From contig NC_009445.1 in assembly GCF_000026145.1 (NCBI RefSeq), positions 2,790,001-2,854,000 on the forward strand: a DNA stretch of 64,000 nucleotides, given 5' to 3'. This DNA is from Bradyrhizobium sp. ORS 278 (lineage in GTDB: Bacteria > Pseudomonadota > Alphaproteobacteria > Rhizobiales > Xanthobacteraceae). Of this stretch, positions 24,737 to 33,402 are shown piece after piece (position 1 is the stretch's first letter; each line of letters begins with the position of its first letter). The notes under the pieces are model-generated. The model saw nothing but the letters and a program-made list of their open reading frames with translations, had not been told where the DNA came from and did no database searches. The position numbers and the translations under genes were made by a program.

Positions 24737-27094
24737 ATGCTGGATGTCAGGCACGACAACGAAGTCCATGTCGAGAAAGTCGAGCAGCGACCGGCCGACA
24801 GCATTGCCTTCGGGCTGGAGCGCCTCGGGCTGCTCGCCGTCAAGGTGCCGGTGCTGTCCTGCATCGTCCTGCTGCTTCTGATTGTCGCGGCCGTGTTCGG
24901 CATCAAGCGCATCCAGATCGACGATTCGCTGAGCCAGCTGTTCCGCTCCGACAGCAAGGAATTTCATCAGTACGAGGAGGTCACCAAGAAGTTCCCGGCC
25001 GAGGAATTCGACGTTCTCGTCGTCGTCGAGGGCAAGACGCTGCTTGCCCGCCAGAACCTGGAGAAGCTGCGCGACTTCGTCACCGATCTGCAACTGGTCG
25101 AGGGCACGCGCGGCCTGGTGTCGCTGTTCTCGGCCCGCCAGGCGCCGGCGCCCGGCAAGCTGCCGGCGGCGCTGTTTCCCTCCGACCTTCCGGAGGGCGA
25201 GGCCTATGACAAGTTCATCGACACTGTGAAGTCCAACGAGATCATCCGCGGCAAGCTGCTGTCGGAGGACGGCACGCTGGCGCTGGTCGTGCTGTCGCTC
25301 GAGCCGAAGGTGGTCGCCTCCAACGATCTGGGCAAGGTCGTCGGCGATATCCGCAAGCTGATGACGGACGACCTCGCCGATACCGGCCTGAACGTGCAGC
25401 TGTCCGGCGTCCCGGTGATGCAGCTTGAGATCCGCAACGCGGTCGAGCGCGACGGCCTGACCTACAATGTGCTCGGCATTCTCGCCGGCTGCATCATCGC
25501 CATCATCTTCTTCCGCAAGATCTCCTTCATGATCGTGGCGGCGTTCCCGCCGCTGATCGCCATCATGCTCGCGCTCGGCGCGCTCGGCTGGGCGAATTTC
25601 AACCTCAACATGTTCCTGAATGTGATGACGCCGCTCATCATGGTCATCAGCTTCTCCGACTCGATGCAGCTGACCTTCGCCGCGCGCGATCGCCTGATCG
25701 CGGGCCAGGACAAGGTGACGGCGTTCAAGAATGCGGTGCTGGTTGTCGGTCCCGCCTGCGTGCTGACGCACGCCACCGCCGGCATTTCCTTCATTGCCCT
25801 GCAATTCTCCGACAGCGACCTGATCCGCAAGTTCGGCGAGGCGGGGCTCGCCGCCACCGTCATCGCGCTGCTCGCGGTGTTGTCGCTCGTGCCGGTGTTC
25901 GGCGTGCTGCTGGTGCGCAACGAGAAGACGTTCGCGGTCAAGTTCCAGGGCGCCGATGCCGGCGTGCAGGCGCTGCGCAATTTCTGCTACTGGATCGCGG
26001 TGCGGATGGTCGGCCGCCCCGGCCTTTTCAGCCTGATCGCGGTCGTGTTCGTCGGCTCGCTGGCGGTGGTCTATGCGAGCCTGGAGCCGCGCTACCGCCT
26101 GGCCGACCAGGTGCCCGACAAGCGCCAGGCGGTCGCTGCGAGCAACCGTCTCGACGCCAAGCTGACCGGCGCCAACCCGGTCAACGTGCTCATCCAGTTT
26201 CCGAAGGGCGCATCGCTGTATGCGCCGGAGACGCTGCAGACGATCGCCGACGTCCACGCCACGGTCGAGAAGACCGCGGGCGTCGGCAACGTCTGGTCGG
26301 TCGAGACGCTCAGGCGGTGGCTGGCCGAGAAGGCGCAATCGTCGGATACCGCGACCTTGCAGGAATACGTCAACCTGATCCCCGAGCATCTGGTACGCCG
26401 CTTTATCGACAAGGAGCAGGACGCCGTGGTCGTCGCCGGCCGCGTGCCCGACCTCGACTCCAGCCAGCTGCTGCCGGTGGTCGACAAGCTCGACCACGAG
26501 CTTGACGCCGTCAGGAAGAAGCATCCCGGCTACGAGGTTGCCGTGACCGGCCTCGCGGCCATCGCCGCGCGCAATTCCGCCAGCATGATCGAAAAGCTCA
26601 ATCACGGGCTGACGATCGAGTTCGCGCTGGTGGCGATGTTCATCGGGTTGGCTTTCCGCTCCTGGGTGGTGATGCTGGCCTGCATCCTGCCCGGCATCTT
26701 CCCGGTCGTGATGTCCGGCACCGTGCTGTGGGCGATGGGGGAGGGGCTGCAATTCGCCAGCGTCGTCGCGCTGACGGTCTCGTTCGGGCTGGGCCTGTCC
26801 GCCACTATCCACTTCCTCAACCGCTTGCGCATGGAGAGTGCACCCGGCGTGAGTGCTGCCATTGCGGTCGAACGCGCCACCGTGCTGGTCGGCCCGGCGC
26901 TGATCCTCACCACGGTGGTGCTGGCCTGCGGCCTCGTCGTCACCGTGTTCTCCGACCTGCCGTCGCTGCGGCTGTTCGGCTGGCTCAGCGCCTTCTCGAT
27001 GGTGGCTGCGCTGTTCGCCGACCTCTTCATCCTGCGGCCGACCGCGATGTTCCTGATCAACCTGTCGCAGAAGTTGAAGCGCAAGCAGGTATGA
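24737..27094 (+). CDS. MMPL/RND family membrane transporter in the hopanoid region
   Basis: This 785-residue protein has the RND/MMPL two-fold repeat: a transmembrane helix near residue 40, a periplasmic domain (about 60-240), five helices including a sterol-sensing-domain-like block ('MVISFSDSMQLTFAARDRL'), then a second copy ('SFGLGLSATIHFLNRLRM'). It belongs to the same broad family as HpnN but is shorter and clearly different in sequence ('IQIDDSLSQLFRSDSKEF'). Its position between hpnP and hpnC suggests transport of a hopanoid or other lipid. That is inference only. Confidence 0.82.
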   Translation: MLDVRHDNEVHVEKVEQRPADSIAFGLERLGLLAVKVPVLSCIVLLLLIVAAVFGIKRIQIDDSLSQLFRSDSKEFHQYEEVTKKFPAEEFDVLVVVEGKTLLARQNLEKLRDFVTDLQLVEGTRGLVSLFSARQAPAPGKLPAALFPSDLPEGEAYDKFIDTVKSNEIIRGKLLSEDGTLALVVLSLEPKVVASNDLGKVVGDIRKLMTDDLADTGLNVQLSGVPVMQLEIRNAVERDGLTYNVLGILAGCIIAIIFFRKISFMIVAAFPPLIAIMLALGALGWANFNLNMFLNVMTPLIMVISFSDSMQLTFAARDRLIAGQDKVTAFKNAVLVVGPACVLTHATAGISFIALQFSDSDLIRKFGEAGLAATVIALLAVLSLVPVFGVLLVRNEKTFAVKFQGADAGVQALRNFCYWIAVRMVGRPGLFSLIAVVFVGSLAVVYASLEPRYRLADQVPDKRQAVAASNRLDAKLTGANPVNVLIQFPKGASLYAPETLQTIADVHATVEKTAGVGNVWSVETLRRWLAEKAQSSDTATLQEYVNLIPEHLVRRFIDKEQDAVVVAGRVPDLDSSQLLPVVDKLDHELDAVRKKHPGYEVAVTGLAAIAARNSASMIEKLNHGLTIEFALVAMFIGLAFRSWVVMLACILPGIFPVVMSGTVLWAMGEGLQFASVVALTVSFGLGLSATIHFLNRLRMESAPGVSAAIAVERATVLVGPALILTTVVLACGLVVTVFSDLPSLRLFGWLSAFSMVAALFADLFILRPTAMFLINLSQKLKRKQV

Positions 27095-27169
27095 GCGCAC
27101 GCGGTCGAAGCCAAAGCGCGCGCCACCGTCATCTTCTGCGAAGGCGCGAGGTATCCATGCCACACGAAG

Positions 27170-27276
27170 CTGTCATCGCCCGGCTTGACCGGGCGATCCA
27201 GTATTCCAGAGGCGGTCGTGATTGAAGCGATAGGCTGCGGCGTACTGGATCGCCCGGTCGAGCCGGGCGATGACAG
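27170..27276. repeat. Bipartite palindromic repeat, family A, copy 2
   Basis: This unit starts 'CTGTCATCGCCCGGCTTGAC', contains 'GGGCGATCCAGTATTCC' and 'GCGGCGTACTGGATCGCCC', and ends 'GGGCGATGACAG'. It lies in the gap after the MMPL transporter gene and is homologous to copies at 3079 and 40876. Confidence 0.8.
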
Positions 27277-27322
27277 TGGGGCTTAAACTCCGCGCCGGAT
27301 TCGATGCTTCGGTCTCAAAACA

Positions 27323-27351
27323 AAACGGCCCTGACATCGTCAGGGCCGTTT
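27323..27351. terminator. Bidirectional rho-independent terminator
   Basis: A 13-bp perfect stem (AAACGGCCCTGAC paired with GTCAGGGCCGTTT, 3-base loop) with a T-rich tract on the minus-strand side. It terminates the leftward secreted-protein gene that ends at 27376 and may also act on rightward transcripts. Confidence 0.8.
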
Positions 27352-27375
27352 GCATGTTCAGGCTGAGCAATCAGC

Positions 27376-27870
27376 TCAGGTCTTCGACATCGTGATGTTG
27401 ACGCCGCGGATCTCGCCCTTGGAGGAGATCTGCACGACCTGCTTGTTGCCGCTGGTCCGCAGGGAGATGCTCGCGGCGAAGCCGGCGGCCTGGACGAACA
27501 CGTCGATCTGGCCGTTGCCGGCGGTGCCTTGCAGATCGCCGTTCACGTTCCGGCTGGCTTCGCTCCAATTGCCGGTGATACGATCACCCTGGCTGGTGAC
27601 GTCGCTCGAGAGGTCGAATTTGTAGCTGTCGCTGGCGCATTGCAGGGTCTGCTTGAGGTTGGCGCCGGCGACCCGATAGCTGGCCTTGCAGCGGATGCGC
27701 TCGGTGGTGCCATCGGACAGCGCGACCGTGCCGTTGCCGGACCAGGAGCCGTCGAAACCGGCGAACGGGCCCGACTGCGCATGGACTGCCGACGCGGTCA
27801 GGATCAGTGCTGCACCGAGGCCGGCGGCCTTGACGACGCGCCCGGAGAGAGATGAGCCGAACAGTTTCAT
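27376..27870 (-). CDS. Small secreted hypothetical protein
   Basis: This 164-residue protein has a signal peptide (residues 1 to about 31, 'AALILTASAVHA') and a mature part opening 'QSGPFAGFDGSWSGNGTVAL'. This looks like a small beta-rich exported protein with a lipocalin-like opening. Two cysteines ('RIRCKASY', 'TLQCASDS') could form a disulfide. The ATG at 27870 is preferred because it starts the leader and has GGGA upstream; longer readings add low-complexity residues. It is transcribed against the neighbouring hopanoid genes and followed by a strong terminator. Function unknown. Confidence 0.75.
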   Translation of the reverse strand: MKLFGSSLSGRVVKAAGLGAALILTASAVHAQSGPFAGFDGSWSGNGTVALSDGTTERIRCKASYRVAGANLKQTLQCASDSYKFDLSSDVTSQGDRITGNWSEASRNVNGDLQGTAGNGQIDVFVQAAGFAASISLRTSGNKQVVQISSKGEIRGVNITMSKT

Positions 27871-28364
27871 ATCGAGTTTCCCATCCAAAAATGACACCGT
27901 TGTGCCGGCGTGTGTCGCCGCTTCGAACACTTTGGTGTTCTCGCCGAAGGTTAGGTTCAAATGACGGTCCAGTCGGGCGCTGCGACCGGATGTCATGATT
28001 CGTGTCGGCATTCTCATCGGCACCGTGCGACGGAGCGGCGCCGAACGGCCTTCTTTCGCAAGACTGCCGGCAACGCTGCAGCCCCGACGGTGCCGCATCT
28101 AACGGTCCGCGCGGCATGCTTGCAACAGCCAAATGCGAAAAACGACCTTTGAGAATAACGCCCTAGTATCAAAGTCTTGTTTGTGCCAAAGCTGTGGAGG
28201 TTCGAGCATGATCGCTCGGCATCATAGGGCGCGAATTTGGCCGCATTTGGCAGCGTAGCTCCGGCGCTGGGGGGCTTGCGGTCCTTGCCAAACCAAACAG
28301 GTGTTTCCCGGTCCGCATCGGCGATCCCGGGAGGTGGCCTCTGCTGTCAAAATGAAGGAACACG
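27871..28364. other. Gene-free divergent promoter region
   Basis: About 490 bp between the leftward secreted-protein gene and the rightward small Cys-rich gene. No convincing coding frame or strong repeat is visible. It must hold two divergent promoters, but I could not assign -35/-10 elements. Confidence 0.5.
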
Positions 28365-28598
28365 ATGCGTAAGATTTGTCTGGCACTTTCTCTGCTGTCG
28401 CTCACCGTCTCTACAGCCGTCTTCGCGCAGGGCGGCCGTGGCACCGCCGAGGAGCAGGCGGCCTGCACCCGCGATGTTCAGAAGTTCTGCCGCTCGGTGA
28501 TCGATCAGGGCGACTTCACCATCCTGGCGTGCCTCAAGGAGAACCGCCCGAAGATCAGCCCGGACTGCGACAAGGTGCTGAAGACGCACAACCAGTAA
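28365..28598 (+). CDS. Small secreted cysteine-rich protein
   Basis: This 77-residue protein has a signal peptide (residues 1-21, 'LLSLTVSTAVFA') and four cysteines in the mature part (C34, C42, C56, C68), spaced like a small cysteine-rich-repeat domain ('ACTRDVQKFC', 'ILACLKENRPKISPDC'). AAGGAAC lies before the ATG. It is the gene directly upstream of hpnC but 236 bp away. Probably a disulfide-bonded periplasmic protein of unknown role. Confidence 0.78.
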   Translation: MRKICLALSLLSLTVSTAVFAQGGRGTAEEQAACTRDVQKFCRSVIDQGDFTILACLKENRPKISPDCDKVLKTHNQ

Positions 28599-28834
28599 GC
28601 GGTTGCCGTTCGGAACGGTTGTTTCCGGACGCAGCTGCCGGACACTCATGGTTAACGGCCGTCGGGCGCCTTTTGCGGGGTATCCGGCGGCTCGTCCGCA
28701 TGGGTTGCCCAGCATTGATTGCATTGGTTTTGACCAGATCTTCGCCTATATGAGGGCCAACAATCCGTTCGCATGAGCGAAGCGGCGGGCATTGTTTCTG
28801 GTAGCGCCCTTTCAACCTGACAGCTGTTTCGTCC

Positions 28835-29710
28835 ATGACCACCGCGAGCGATTTGCGATCCGGCAAGACACACCGGGACGAGAACTTTCCGGTCGCGTCG
28901 TGGATCATCCGTCCCGAGCACCGGGCACTGATTCTCGCTTTCTACAATTTTGTGCGGACCGCCGACGACATCGCAGACCACCCGAGCCTGCCGGGCGAGG
29001 AGAAGCTGCGGCTGCTCGATCTGCTCGAGGCCGAGCTGACCGGAACGGGCGAGACCCAGGACGTCGCGGTCAGCTTGCGCCGGGCGCTGGCGGAGCGGGG
29101 CATGCCGCCGCGCCACGCGCTCGATCTGCTGGTCGCGTTCCGCATGGACGTGACCAAGCTGCGCTACGAGAATTGGGACGAGGTCATCCATTATTGTCGC
29201 TATTCGGCAATGCCGGTCGGCCGCTTTATGCTCGACGTGCATGGCGAGTCCACAGCGACCTGGCCGGCCTCGGACGCGATCTGCGCCGGCCTGCAGATCA
29301 ACAACCACCTGCAGGACTGCGGCAAGGACTACAAGGCGCTCAATCGGGTCTATCTGCCGCGCGATGCGCTGGCCGAGGCCGGCGCCGCCGTCGAGATGCT
29401 TGGCGAGGCCAAGTCGTCGCCGCAGCTCCTGAGCTGTCTGCAGAAGCTCGCCGTGCGCAACGCGGCGCTGCTGGAGGAGGGCAGGGACCTCAACAGTGGC
29501 GTCAAGGATTTCCGCTTCGGATTGGAGATCGCCGTGATCCAGGCTTTCGCCGACCGCATCGTGGCGCTGCTTCAGGTGCGCGATCCGCTGAGCGAGCGCG
29601 TGCATCTGACACCGGCCGGCATGCTCGGCCTGACCTTCACGTCTGTGATGGGCGAGATCGCCCGCCGCGTTGCCGGCCGCCATCCCCAGACCAAATCGGC
29701 GGGCGCATGA
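28835..29710 (+). CDS. hpnC: Squalene biosynthesis protein HpnC (hydroxysqualene synthase)
   Basis: This 291-residue member of the squalene/phytoene synthase family carries both aspartate-rich motifs: 'FVRTADDIADH' (D44, D45, D48) and 'NNHLQDCGKDYK' in the second half. In the HpnCDE route HpnC converts presqualene diphosphate, made by HpnD, into hydroxysqualene. The ATG is 236 bp after the Cys-rich gene. The stop overlaps the hpnD start (ATGA), so hpnC-hpnD-hpnE form a coupled operon. Confidence 0.93.
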   Translation: MTTASDLRSGKTHRDENFPVASWIIRPEHRALILAFYNFVRTADDIADHPSLPGEEKLRLLDLLEAELTGTGETQDVAVSLRRALAERGMPPRHALDLLVAFRMDVTKLRYENWDEVIHYCRYSAMPVGRFMLDVHGESTATWPASDAICAGLQINNHLQDCGKDYKALNRVYLPRDALAEAGAAVEMLGEAKSSPQLLSCLQKLAVRNAALLEEGRDLNSGVKDFRFGLEIAVIQAFADRIVALLQVRDPLSERVHLTPAGMLGLTFTSVMGEIARRVAGRHPQTKSAGA

Positions 29711-30546
29711 CCCTCGAAGCCACCGCAGACAATATCGATCACGGCACGGCGGCCTCCGGCAGCTCGTTCTATGCCGCCATGCGCATTCTGCCGCGCGCCC
29801 AGCGCGACGCGATGTTCCAGGTCTACAGCTTCTGCCGCGAGGTCGACGACATCGCCGATTCCGATGGCCCGCGGCCCGAGCGGCTGGCGGCCCTGCAGAA
29901 ATGGCGCGACGACATCGACGCGCTGTACCAGGGCAATCCGCCGCCGCGGCTGCGCGACTACGTCGCCTCGGTGAAGACCTTCGGCCTGAAGCGCGAGGAC
30001 TTCCTCGCCATCATCGACGGTATGGAGATGGACGTGCCGCAAGAGATCCGCGCGCCGGATCTCGCCACGCTCGACCTCTATTGCGATCGCGTCGCCAGCG
30101 CCGTCGGCCGGCTCTCGGTGCGCATCTTCGGCATGCCCGAGGAGGACGGCATCCTGCTCGCGCATCATCTCGGCCGCGCGCTGCAGCTCACCAACATCCT
30201 GCGCGACATCGACGAGGACGCGGCAATCGGCCGGCTCTATCTGCCGCGCGAGGCGCTGCTGTTCGCCGGCATCACCGGCGACGATCCCGCCAAGGTGACG
30301 CAAGAGCGCGCGCTGCCCAAGGTCTGCAACTCGGTCGCCGTCCGCGCCAAGACGCATTTCGAGAAGGCCGACGAGATCATGCGGCGCAACCGCCGCCGCG
30401 CCGTGCGCGCGCCGCGGATCATGTCGAAATACTACCGCGCCGTGTTCGATCTGCTGATGGCCCGTGGCTTCGCGCTGCCGCGCGAGCCCGTGCGCGTGAG
30501 CAAGCTCACGAAGATCAGCATCATCCTCCGTTACGCTCTGATCTGA
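29707..30546 (+). CDS. hpnD: Presqualene diphosphate synthase HpnD
   Basis: This 279-residue squalene/phytoene synthase family enzyme has 'FCREVDDIADSD' as the first and 'NILRDIDEDAAIGRLYLP' as the second Asp-rich motif. HpnD condenses two farnesyl diphosphates to presqualene diphosphate, the first committed step to squalene here. It is translationally coupled to hpnC upstream (ATGA) and hpnE downstream (TGATG), as usual for this operon. Confidence 0.94.
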   Translation: MTLEATADNIDHGTAASGSSFYAAMRILPRAQRDAMFQVYSFCREVDDIADSDGPRPERLAALQKWRDDIDALYQGNPPPRLRDYVASVKTFGLKREDFLAIIDGMEMDVPQEIRAPDLATLDLYCDRVASAVGRLSVRIFGMPEEDGILLAHHLGRALQLTNILRDIDEDAAIGRLYLPREALLFAGITGDDPAKVTQERALPKVCNSVAVRAKTHFEKADEIMRRNRRRAVRAPRIMSKYYRAVFDLLMARGFALPREPVRVSKLTKISIILRYALI

Positions 30547-31793
30547 TGACCAAGACCGCTCACATCATCGGCGCCGGGATCTCCGGCTTCTCCGCCGGCG
30601 TGCGCCTCGCCAAGGCGGGCTACACCGTGCACGTCCACGAGGCCACGCAGCAGCTCGGCGGCCGCTGCCGCTCCTATTATGACGCCGCGACCGATCTCGT
30701 GATCGACAACGGCAACCATCTCCTGCTGTCGGCCAACCACCATGTGCTCGATTATGCCCGTGCGATCGGCTCGGAGGCAGGACTGGTCGGGCCGAAGGAG
30801 GCGCAGTTCGCCTTCGTCGACATCAAGACCGGGCAGCGCTGGCTGCTCGATCTCGGCAGCGGCCGGCTGCCGCTCTGGGTGTTCGACGAGGGGCGCCGCG
30901 TGCCAGACACGTCGCTGGGCGATTACCTCGCGCTGTCGCCGCTGATCTGGGCCGGCACGTCGAAGACGATCGGCGACACCATTCCCTGCAAGGGGACGCT
31001 GTATGACCGGCTGGTTCAGCCGCTACTGCTGGCGGCGCTGAATTGCGACCCGCCGGAAGGCTCGGCGGGGCTCGCCGGCGCCATCGTTCGCGAGACTCTG
31101 CTGGCCGGCGGCCAGGCCTGCCGTCCGCTGATTGCCCGCGACGGCCTCTCCGGCGTTCTGATCGATCCGGCCGTGAAATTTCTGGAAGGCAATGGCGGCA
31201 GCGTGCGGATCGGCCGCGAGCTGCGCGGGCTGGAAAGCGCCGCCGGTCGCGTCACCGGCCTGAAGTTCGGCGACGAGACGGTCGCGCTCGGCGCCTCCGA
31301 TGTCGTCGTGCTCGCGGTGCCGCCGCGGCCGGCGATGGCGCTATTGCCGGGACTGACCGGGCCGACGAAGTATCGCGCCATCGTCAATGCTCATTTCCGC
31401 ATCACGCCGCCGAAGGATGCGCCGGCTTTGCTCGGCGTCGTCGGTGGCCTGATCGAGTGGCTGTTCGCCTTCCCGCAACGTCTGTCGGTCACGATCAGCA
31501 ATGGCGACAGGCTGGTCGACATGCCGCGTGAGGAACTCGCGAGCGCGATCTGGGCCGACGTCTGCAAGGCCGCTGGCATCTCGGCCGAGCTGCCACCCTG
31601 GCAGATCGTGCGCGAGCGCCGCGCCACCTTCGAGGCGACGCCGGAGCAGAACGCGCTGCGTCCGGGCGTGAGGACCGCGTTCGGCAATTTGGCGCTCGCC
31701 GGGGACTGGACCGATACCGGCCTGCCGGCGACGATCGAGGGATCGGTGCGCTCCGGCGATCGGGCGGCCGATCTGCTGCTCGGGCAGGGCTGA
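30546..31793 (+). CDS. hpnE: Hydroxysqualene dehydroxylase HpnE (FAD-dependent)
   Basis: This 415-residue amine-oxidase/phytoene-desaturase-like flavoprotein starts with a Rossmann motif ('HIIGAGISGFSAGVRLAKAG') and ends with the FAD-binding motif 'LALAGDWTDTGLPATIEGSVRSG'. HpnE reduces hydroxysqualene to squalene. Its start overlaps the hpnD stop. Squalene-hopene cyclase normally follows, but here a 566-bp repeat-bearing gap follows and then hpnG. Confidence 0.93.
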   Translation: MTKTAHIIGAGISGFSAGVRLAKAGYTVHVHEATQQLGGRCRSYYDAATDLVIDNGNHLLLSANHHVLDYARAIGSEAGLVGPKEAQFAFVDIKTGQRWLLDLGSGRLPLWVFDEGRRVPDTSLGDYLALSPLIWAGTSKTIGDTIPCKGTLYDRLVQPLLLAALNCDPPEGSAGLAGAIVRETLLAGGQACRPLIARDGLSGVLIDPAVKFLEGNGGSVRIGRELRGLESAAGRVTGLKFGDETVALGASDVVVLAVPPRPAMALLPGLTGPTKYRAIVNAHFRITPPKDAPALLGVVGGLIEWLFAFPQRLSVTISNGDRLVDMPREELASAIWADVCKAAGISAELPPWQIVRERRATFEATPEQNALRPGVRTAFGNLALAGDWTDTGLPATIEGSVRSGDRAADLLLGQG

Positions 31794-32359
31794 CGGCGCA
31801 GGCTTCTCGTTTGCGCGTCGTCGATCCCTCTTCAAGCTTCGCGTATGCCGACCAGGGCGCCCCATCAAAGGTGTCGTCCCGGCCTCCGAGCCGGGACCCA
31901 TACCCCGTGACGCCTTTTGTCGAACCCGCTCGACCCGCACCGTCTTCTTACCAACCGCCGCGGCGTATGGGTCCCGGCTCGGAGGCCGGGACGACACCGA
32001 GTATTCTCGCGAGAGATTTTGGCCTCGGTCGAATCTCGCCTCGTAGACACTGCGGGTCCCGACGCGTGTCTCACATCTTCGTGGCTCGGTTCTTGCTTAG
32101 AGTTCCCTAGCCGGTGAAGCTTTGGCGACCTGTTCCCGATTGGAACAATCGCCAGCGGGACCAAATGGCAACACCGGGCAAAAAACGCTTCGGCTGCGGG
32201 TGCAGTGCGGCGCAAACGGGGTTTCCTCGCGGATTTTTTCTGCGTAATCCTCGGTTTGTTAAGGTCTTTCCGCTCTGGCGCCGCCGCGGTTGAGACTTTG
32301 AAACGAGAGACGGAGACGTCGGATTTCGCGGCGTCCGAGAAGGTGTCAGGGGTCGGATT
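31794..32359. other. Gap where squalene-hopene cyclase would be expected
   Basis: This 566-bp gap between hpnE and hpnG contains one palindromic repeat (31870-31998) and about 360 bp without a convincing coding frame. I see no trace of squalene-hopene cyclase: no QW-type repeats and no DXDD motif in any frame. Confidence 0.65.
31870..31998. repeat. Palindromic repeat, family B, copy 2
   Basis: 'GGTGTCGTCCCGGCCTCCGA' at the left end and 'TCGGAGGCCGGGACGACACC' at the right end are perfect inverse complements. Inner arms 'GCCGGGACCCATAC' and 'GTATGGGTCCCGGC' are also paired. It lies in the hpnE-hpnG gap and is related to the unit at 2844. Confidence 0.82.
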
Positions 32360-33124
32360 GTGAAGTTGGGGATGGGGGACGATACGTCCACGGATCGCCC
32401 GATTGATCCGCGGCCAATCTTGGTCGTGACGGGACTTGTGCAGGAGGCTCGCATCGCCGCTGGCCCGGGCATGATGGTCATCTGCAGCTCGAGCGATCCC
32501 AGGCAATTGCGCTCGCTGCTCACCGTGTTCGATCCGACCTCGATTCGTGGCGTCGTCAGCTTCGGCGTCGCCGGTGGCCTCGATCCCAGCCTGAAGGCCG
32601 GCGACATCGTCGTCGCCACCGAGGTCACTGCCGGCGACGCGCGCTGGCTGTCCGGCCTTTCTCTCCGCGAAGAACACATCGCCCGCGCGGCGCTGAAGAA
32701 GCGCCGCGTCGTCCGCGGCGTGCTCGCCGGTGCCGAGGAGGTGGTGGTGGCGCAGGCCCGCAAGGCGGCGTTGCGCATGAAGACCGGCGCGGCCGCCGTC
32801 GACATGGAGAGCCACATCGCCGCCGCCTATGCCGCTGAATACAACCTGCCGTTTGCCGCGCTGCGCGTCATCTCCGATCCCGCGCATCGCACTTTGCCGT
32901 CGCTCGCCAAGGACGCGATCAAGCCGAACGGCGATATCGACCTGCCGATGATCCTGCGCGGCATCGCTCGCAATCCGACCGTGCTGAGCGGCCTGGTGTC
33001 CACCGGAATCGAGTTCAACCGCGCCCTTCGCTCGCTGCGCGGCGCCCGCGACCTTCTGCTGAGCGGCCTGCTCGCGGCCGAGCACTTCCTCGAGACCGAG
33101 ACGCTGGCCGCCGCCGAGGCGTGA
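32360..33124 (+). CDS. hpnG: Hopanoid-associated phosphorylase HpnG
   Basis: This 254-residue nucleoside-phosphorylase-like protein includes 'RGVVSFGVAGGLDPSLKAGD' and 'AAVDMESHIAAAYAAEYNLP', typical of the family, with E in 'VDMES' as the expected ribose-binding residue. HpnG releases adenine from adenosylhopane to give ribosylhopane. The GTG at 32360 gives the full-length frame with AGGGG upstream; an ATG four codons later is an alternative. It is separated from hpnE by a long gap, so it probably has its own promoter. It converges on hpnH. Confidence 0.9.
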   Translation: MKLGMGDDTSTDRPIDPRPILVVTGLVQEARIAAGPGMMVICSSSDPRQLRSLLTVFDPTSIRGVVSFGVAGGLDPSLKAGDIVVATEVTAGDARWLSGLSLREEHIARAALKKRRVVRGVLAGAEEVVVAQARKAALRMKTGAAAVDMESHIAAAYAAEYNLPFAALRVISDPAHRTLPSLAKDAIKPNGDIDLPMILRGIARNPTVLSGLVSTGIEFNRALRSLRGARDLLLSGLLAAEHFLETETLAAAEA

Positions 33125-33193
33125 GGCCGCGACTCGCGGGCGATCGCCTGGTTAGTTGGAGCGGAGGTCCTCCGCTTATTCAGCTTGATCCGT

Positions 33194-33261
33194 CACAGCG
33201 GCACAGCGAAGCAATCCAGGGTGGTGTGCGGGACTCTGGATTGCTTCGCTGCGCTCGCAAT
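33194..33261. repeat. Palindromic repeat, family C, copy 1
   Basis: 'AGCGAAGCAATCCAG' faces 'CTGGATTGCTTCGCTGCG' as inverted arms around a short centre between hpnG and hpnH. Related units lie at 41005, 45218 and 50211. Confidence 0.7.
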
Positions 33262-33346
33262 ACGCGCGGACTGAGCTTCGCCCAAGATGCAATGTCTGCG
33301 CTGCCGGCTGAAGCCCACGCATTCCCGTTCCCTATCGACGCAACGA

Positions 33347-33376
33347 AAACGGCCGCCCGTTGTCCGGCGGCCGTTT
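33347..33376. terminator. Rho-independent terminator of hpnH (bidirectional)
   Basis: An 11-bp stem (AAACGGCCGCC with GGCGGCCGTTT) around an 8-base loop lies 26 bp past the hpnH stop. T-rich sequence follows it on the minus strand. It also faces the hpnG transcript. Confidence 0.75.
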
Positions 33377-33402
33377 CGGTTTGAGCTGATGTTCTTCGCG
33401 GA

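Noticed and set aside
31811..32110. Possible squalene-hopene cyclase remnant in the hpnE-hpnG gap
   Set aside because: The frame consists largely of translated palindromic repeat and has no DXDD or QW motif.
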